Source: Scedosporium boydii (Eukaryota; Ascomycota; Sordariomycetes; Microascales; Microascaceae). From it: 64,000 bases of DNA. Below, piece by piece: positions 59,850 through 64,000 of this stretch. The stretch lies in contig NJFT01000018.1 of NCBI GenBank assembly GCA_002221725.1, positions 62,001 to 126,000 on the forward strand, written 5' to 3'. Numbering within the stretch: the first letter of the stretch is position 1; each line of letters opens with the position of its first letter. A program made the translations under genes and the position numbers. The notes under the pieces were generated by a model. That model searched no databases, was not told the origin of the DNA, and worked only from the letters and a program-made list of their open reading frames with translations.

Positions 59850-60628
59850 ATGTTTACTGGTCTCGTGGAGGAAATAGGCGGTTCGTGACTCTCCTCAGCT
59901 TCCTTCATTGATCCTCTCCGAGTCTGACAAATACTACTTCATACAATACAGTGGTCTCCGTCATTGAAGGCAATGACGAGACGGGCAAGACTATGACCAT
60001 AATCGTCCCCCAGGCCTCCGTTCTCCTCAGCGATGCCCAGCTCGGCAACTCCATCTCCACAAACGGCGTCTGCCTAACTATAACCTCCCTCCTACCCTCC
60101 CCGCCCGGCTTTACCGTCGGCGTCGCCCCCGAGACCCTCCGAGTATCGAACCTAGGCACCCTAACGCCGGGAAGCCGCGTCAATCTCGAGAGAGCCGTGC
60201 GCGCCGACACTCGAATGGGAGGACACTTCGTGCAGGGACACGTCGATTTCGTGGCGCAGATTGTAGATGTTAGGGCCGACGGCAATGCGCGGACGATGCG
60301 CTTCAAGCCGCAGGACAAGGAGTGGTTAAAGTATATCGTGCACAAGGGGTTCATCGCTCTCGATGGGACGAGTTTGACGATTACCCAGGTCAATGACGAC
60401 GAGGGTTGGTGGGAGATTATGCTCATCGAGTACACGCAGGAGCGAGTGATTCTGGCTGAGAAGGGGGTCGGTGAATCTGTCAACGTGGAGGTAGACATGA
60501 TGGCTAAATACGCCGAGAAGGCTATGGCGGGCTACCTCGCGAAGGAGAGTGAGGGCACCGCAGCCGTTCCTCTGTTGGAAAAGCTCGTTAAGAGGATTGT
60601 TGACGAAAGATTGCAGGGCAAGGCGTGA
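59850..60628 (+). CDS. RIB5: riboflavin synthase, alpha chain type
   Basis: Exons 59850-59880 and 59952-60628 join to 235 residues, the normal length. The first exon encodes only MFTGLVEEIG, the invariant N-terminus; a 71-base intron with GTTCGT donor follows. Two lumazine-binding barrels are seen: SISTNGVCLTI with the conserved NGVCLT (about 61-71) in the first, and ALDGTSLTITQV in the second (about 169-180). MGGHFVQGHVD links them. The enzyme dismutates two 6,7-dimethyl-8-ribityllumazine molecules to riboflavin. It acts as a trimer in the cytosol. Confidence 0.95.
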
Positions 60629-60713
60629 TTCTCGGCTGGGGTTTTCTGTCTTGCCGCATCATGTATAGTTCGAAGCACACACAAAGGTCTCCTAATTGAG
60701 TGAATTAAGCAGA

Positions 60714-62555
60714 TCAAGCGTCGCCCCAGACCTCTGCGATCCGTTCGCTTAGCTGTTTCCCAATCTTTTTCCGTGGCGCAACGATAAAGTCTAGCTCTTT
60801 CGCAACCAGCTCCCGCTTGCGCTTCTTTCCAACCTCTCCATGCCCGCAGTCCTCGAACGCTTTGACGAAGTTATACGGCGTCTTCCAGCGTTTTTGTATC
60901 TCGATGGCTTTCTCCCCGGTCACGCCTCTGGTAGTCATTAGCATCTTGAGGAAGACGTCTCGGAGTGTTAGCATGTCGGATTTGGATGCTAACGACGAGA
61001 ACGCGGGATAGCTGACGTAGTATCCTCCCCGGGGGTCAATCCCGCGGAAATGCTCGAGAAGAGGCAAGTAGTTTTGTGCCGTGAGAACATGTGTTGGGAC
61101 AACCTTGAGGACTTGCCCTTCATATCCTGACCTCAGTAGCTTCGTCATTCTAGCGAGGTAACGAATGGTCTGATCCACGGCCTGCGTCCTTTTCAAGAAA
61201 TAGCCATTAACCACCTGGATCTGCGCCATGGCCGACGTCACGGCATCCTCCATCCTCTGGTACACTGACGAATCCATCGAGATCTCTTCAACAATGTATA
61301 TGACATTCTTGACTCCCGATTTCCTCAGGCGAAACTTTTGCTCGTGGAACCGTCCGTCTTTGATACTGGCGACGAGGTCGTCGAGGCGCTTCCGCTCTAC
61401 AATCCAGTCGAGGACAACTTCCTCTCCTTCTGCGCCAAGTCTCGTTAATAGAGAAGGGTCGTTACATTTTGCGACCCACTGAGCGTCGCCGACTTCCAAA
61501 CTCCTCATGATTGGCCTGACACCTAGTTTAATCAACTCTTCTTGTAAGTAATCACGGTCCTTGGTTGAACGAATCTCGCGGACGTCCAGCAAAAGCTCGA
61601 CTGTAAAGGATCCTGGAGCAAGCTGGATGGGTTGAAATGTCGGAAGGCGTCCATCGGTCCCCGTCGTCGGGGCGTCGGCAATAAGGTCACGATATGGACC
61701 GTTGCGGCCAGTTACTGGGTTAGAGGCAGCCGTTGCAGCTTGGATTCTAGAATGTGGTTGCTTGTTGGTTCGTGTTGGAGGCGCATCATCAAGCACGATG
61801 ATATCGTCATCTTCATCCTCTAATCCCTGGTGTTGCTCCTCCTCCTCCTCCTCCTCCTCCTCCGCCTCTTCTTCAACTCGACGTCCACGATTCGCCGCAC
61901 TTTGGTTCAACTGATTCGGATCACCAACCGCCCGTAATCGATGAGCCACCTCCCAGCCGTCTTCTGTCAACGTATACTTCCTCATGGGCCGGCCCTTTTC
62001 ATAAACAAGGTCTTTGTCAATAAGAGTGCGCATCGAGTTCCACGCGGTGTAGAATTTAGTAGGGTCGCTAGGTGCCGTAAAGGACGACTCGCACATGGGC
62101 TGCGCCAGCTCGATTAGTTGGGTTTTCGTGAGCCCATGCGTCCCGGGTGTGTCCTCATCGAGGGTCGCCAAAGCCATGATAATAGCGTAGGATCCAGACC
62201 TGTAAGCGGGCACATACGGCTTCCTCTTCCTCGGTTTCTTGGGCGGCGGCGCGGGTTCCTCTGCTTCCAGTCCTCCCGGCACAACTTGCCGCCGAGTCGC
62301 TCGCGGCATTGGCAATCCATTTTCTTCGCAGTGGGCCTTTAACTTGTCCGTAAGTCTCTGGCAAAGCTTGGGTCCGAAACCCTTGAGCTGCTGGAGTTGG
62401 GAGGGGTGCTGGAAAGTGATGGGACACGACTTGAGGGAGTTGTACGCGTGTCTATAGGTGAGGACGCCCTTCGTGTTCCTCTCCAGCGCCAGGTCTAGCC
62501 ATTCTTTCACCCAACCGAGGAGCAGAGGGTTGGCGCAGCGTTCTGGCTCCTCCAT
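60714..62555 (-). CDS. MUS81: structure-specific endonuclease subunit MUS81
   Basis: A single-exon 613-residue protein. It starts with a helix-hairpin-helix region (about 1-85; QLQQLKGFGPKLCQRL) for DNA binding, followed by a winged-helix domain (about 130-215) and an acidic linker. The XPF-type nuclease domain spans about 325-470. LLLDVREIRSTKDR gives one metal site. The signature ERKxxDD is present as VERKRLDDL, followed by DGRFHEQKFRL. A second helix-hairpin-helix lies near 530-590. With Eme1/Mms4 it cuts branched recombination and stalled-fork intermediates in the nucleus. It ends 85 bases from the riboflavin synthase stop (convergent). Confidence 0.95.
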   Translation of the reverse strand: MEEPERCANPLLLGWVKEWLDLALERNTKGVLTYRHAYNSLKSCPITFQHPSQLQQLKGFGPKLCQRLTDKLKAHCEENGLPMPRATRRQVVPGGLEAEEPAPPPKKPRKRKPYVPAYRSGSYAIIMALATLDEDTPGTHGLTKTQLIELAQPMCESSFTAPSDPTKFYTAWNSMRTLIDKDLVYEKGRPMRKYTLTEDGWEVAHRLRAVGDPNQLNQSAANRGRRVEEEAEEEEEEEEEQHQGLEDEDDDIIVLDDAPPTRTNKQPHSRIQAATAASNPVTGRNGPYRDLIADAPTTGTDGRLPTFQPIQLAPGSFTVELLLDVREIRSTKDRDYLQEELIKLGVRPIMRSLEVGDAQWVAKCNDPSLLTRLGAEGEEVVLDWIVERKRLDDLVASIKDGRFHEQKFRLRKSGVKNVIYIVEEISMDSSVYQRMEDAVTSAMAQIQVVNGYFLKRTQAVDQTIRYLARMTKLLRSGYEGQVLKVVPTHVLTAQNYLPLLEHFRGIDPRGGYYVSYPAFSSLASKSDMLTLRDVFLKMLMTTRGVTGEKAIEIQKRWKTPYNFVKAFEDCGHGEVGKKRKRELVAKELDFIVAPRKKIGKQLSERIAEVWGDA

Positions 62556-64000
62556 GGCCGGGCAAGATAGTCCTTGTCTATCTTGATCTGGTGTACAAAT
62601 GTTGGTTGAGATGGTAGCGCGTTACAATTGTACATTGTTTGGGACGAGAAGAACGCGAGGTCATGTGACTTTGTATTTCTGAGGTTCACACCCCAAAATA
62701 TTAGAGACCCAGCCTGGAAGGACGCAGGGTCCAGTTCCTGCCCGGAGCCCGCCCTGGGAAGCTGCATTTCAACATGAAGTCCGTCCCACGAGCAATCGGG
62801 TAGAAAAAAAAATGTCAAATTGATCAATTGATTATGACAGACGGCATTTTCTCCTCTAAGACTTTGTTAGTTCACAGAGAATGATCCCGAACTAATTCGG
62901 TAGCTGCCAATATCACTCAATGCGTGTGGGAGTGGTTGGTCCTTAATCAATCTAGCGTAGTGTAGCTTGAGGACCCCGCTCTGTTTGGAACTTGGAAGGC
63001 GGGGCAATGTCGAAGATTGGCGAAAGTAAGGCGAAACAGCTGATGAAGTGTGCTCTTGAAGCATTGAGGTTGCTGCGGTCTCGCGTGTGCTCCCCAGGTA
63101 CATCGAGAGTCGTCCTCCCAGAAAGGAGCAGAGGTCTCGTTATCGGAACCGGGAATAGCATTATGGGCTTAGGTTCGGGACGAAAAAGGCATGTAAGGGC
63201 TCATATCGCGCTACAAGCGATATCAAACTCGGCCCCTCAGATGGTCTCGAATGTTGAATCTGGCGAAGACATGAAGACACTGCAGGTCTCAAGCCAGCTT
63301 TCCCAGAGACCGCCCGCCATGTGGCATAGCAATGTCACCCTGCACTCACATTGGCCCAGCATGACGAAACCCCGCCTTAGATGCCCAGTTTCGTGTATGG
63401 AGAACCAGGTTGACCCAAAACCAGAAGCCAAAAGCATCCCTCCATGTATGAAGTACAGTGCAAGTGCAATGTGCGGCCGGTTCCTGTTCCACACCTCGTG
63501 CGCCTTTTGATGCTTGGCGAAGGGGTCGAACAACCCTGGATGTGCCTGTCGTCAGACTATTTCTTACTTCGGACTATAATTCGCAATGTATGGGCGGCAG
63601 CACAGCACAGCGTAGGAGCTAGATGGTGGGTGGTGGGGAGGTGGGGGCTGTTTCCTCCTGGCGGGGTTCGCATTTTGATCAATTGATTGATCAAATCCGT
63701 ATTTATTCCAAGGACAGAGGCAACGAGGGCGGGCGCCGGGCAGGCAGGAATTGATTGATGGAGGGGTGGAACCGTGGAGGAGTGGAGGGGTGGAGGGGTC
63801 CTGCTTCCCAGGAATTCATTATCTACACCACAAGGTCCAGTCCACAACCACCTACACCTTCTCCATCACGACTCCGCCTCACCTCATCTCACCATTTTGG
63901 TCTAGCTGAATATAGCTCAGGACCACCAGCCCAGTGCTGAATTTATCTCCATTGTGTAGCCTGCTCACCCATCCATTGCTTTGTTACCTTACCTTTGATT
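62556..64000. other. right-end region without supported gene
   Basis: 1.4 kb after the MUS81 start. Opposed open frames at 62992-63510 (plus) and 63237-63533 (minus) compete for the same DNA. The minus frame contains PHIALALY, reminiscent of a fungal hypothetical family, but nothing else aligns. A G-rich repeat occurs near 63759-63800. Confidence 0.45.
63759..63800. repeat. GGAGGGGT-type degenerate minisatellite
   Basis: About four imperfect GGAGGGGT units on the plus strand near the window end. Confidence 0.7.

Noticed and set aside
63237..63533. minus-strand frame with PHIALALY, resembling a fungal hypothetical family
   Set aside because: Only about ten residues fit; the following sequence matches in no frame, and a plus-strand frame overlaps it. 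At most a relic.
1..64000. TAG codon reassignment as an explanation for the two internal TAGs
   Set aside because: The HET gene, SWD3 and the calcium ATPase end at TAG exactly where their proteins should end, so TAG acts as a stop here.

Overview
The window is nuclear DNA of a filamentous ascomycete (Pezizomycotina). Evidence: protein genes on both strands without operons, 50-115 base GT-AG introns often with CTAAC-like branch sites, and lineage-typical proteins (HET domain, HeLo-like domain, fungal UBR1, ISC1, SWD3, MUS81). Class is uncertain; Sordariomycetes or Leotiomycetes would fit. No tRNA, rRNA, CRISPR or intact transposon was recognised.

Layout. 0.8-3.5 kb: GYP7-like Rab GAP (+). 3.8-5.7 kb: HET-domain protein (-). 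6.6-7.1 kb: small unknown protein (+). 7.2-10.9 kb: DEAH helicase DHR1/ECM16 (-), divergent from the proteasome chaperone PAC3 (11.4-11.9 kb, +). 12.4-13.6 kb: five-exon short-chain dehydrogenase (+). 13.8-14.8 kb: Mediator subunit MED6 (-). 15.5-26.1 kb: an accessory block with a HeLo-like/kinase-like gene broken by a TAG, a large kinase-Sel1-like-ankyrin-membrane protein, and an NDR-family kinase gene broken by a TAG in a conserved motif. 26.6-28.3 kb: ISC1 (-), divergent from SWD3/WDR5 (29.5-31.5 kb, +). 32.0-38.6 kb: UBR1 (-). 39.6-40.2 kb: QCR9 in five tiny exons (-). 41.1-42.6 and 45.8-46.5 kb: two unrecognised membrane proteins. 47.3-51.6 kb: PMC1-type calcium ATPase in seven exons (-). 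55.2-62.6 kb: PYM (+), GIR2/RWDD1 (+), ACL4 (-), riboflavin synthase (+) and MUS81 (-).

Most genes are conserved housekeeping functions: ribosome biogenesis (DHR1, ACL4), proteasome assembly, transcription and chromatin (MED6, SWD3), N-degron proteolysis (UBR1), respiration (QCR9), calcium transport, sphingolipid turnover, mRNA/translation control (PYM, GIR2), riboflavin and DNA repair. The likely variable part is the self/non-self or immunity-like set: the HET protein and the 15.5-22.1 kb pair. The most unusual direct observations are two in-frame TAG codons inside otherwise long open, domain-bearing reading frames, a kinase-Sel1-like-ankyrin-membrane architecture beside a HeLo-type gene, an ATG-only coding exon in QCR9 and a 13-base microexon in the calcium ATPase.
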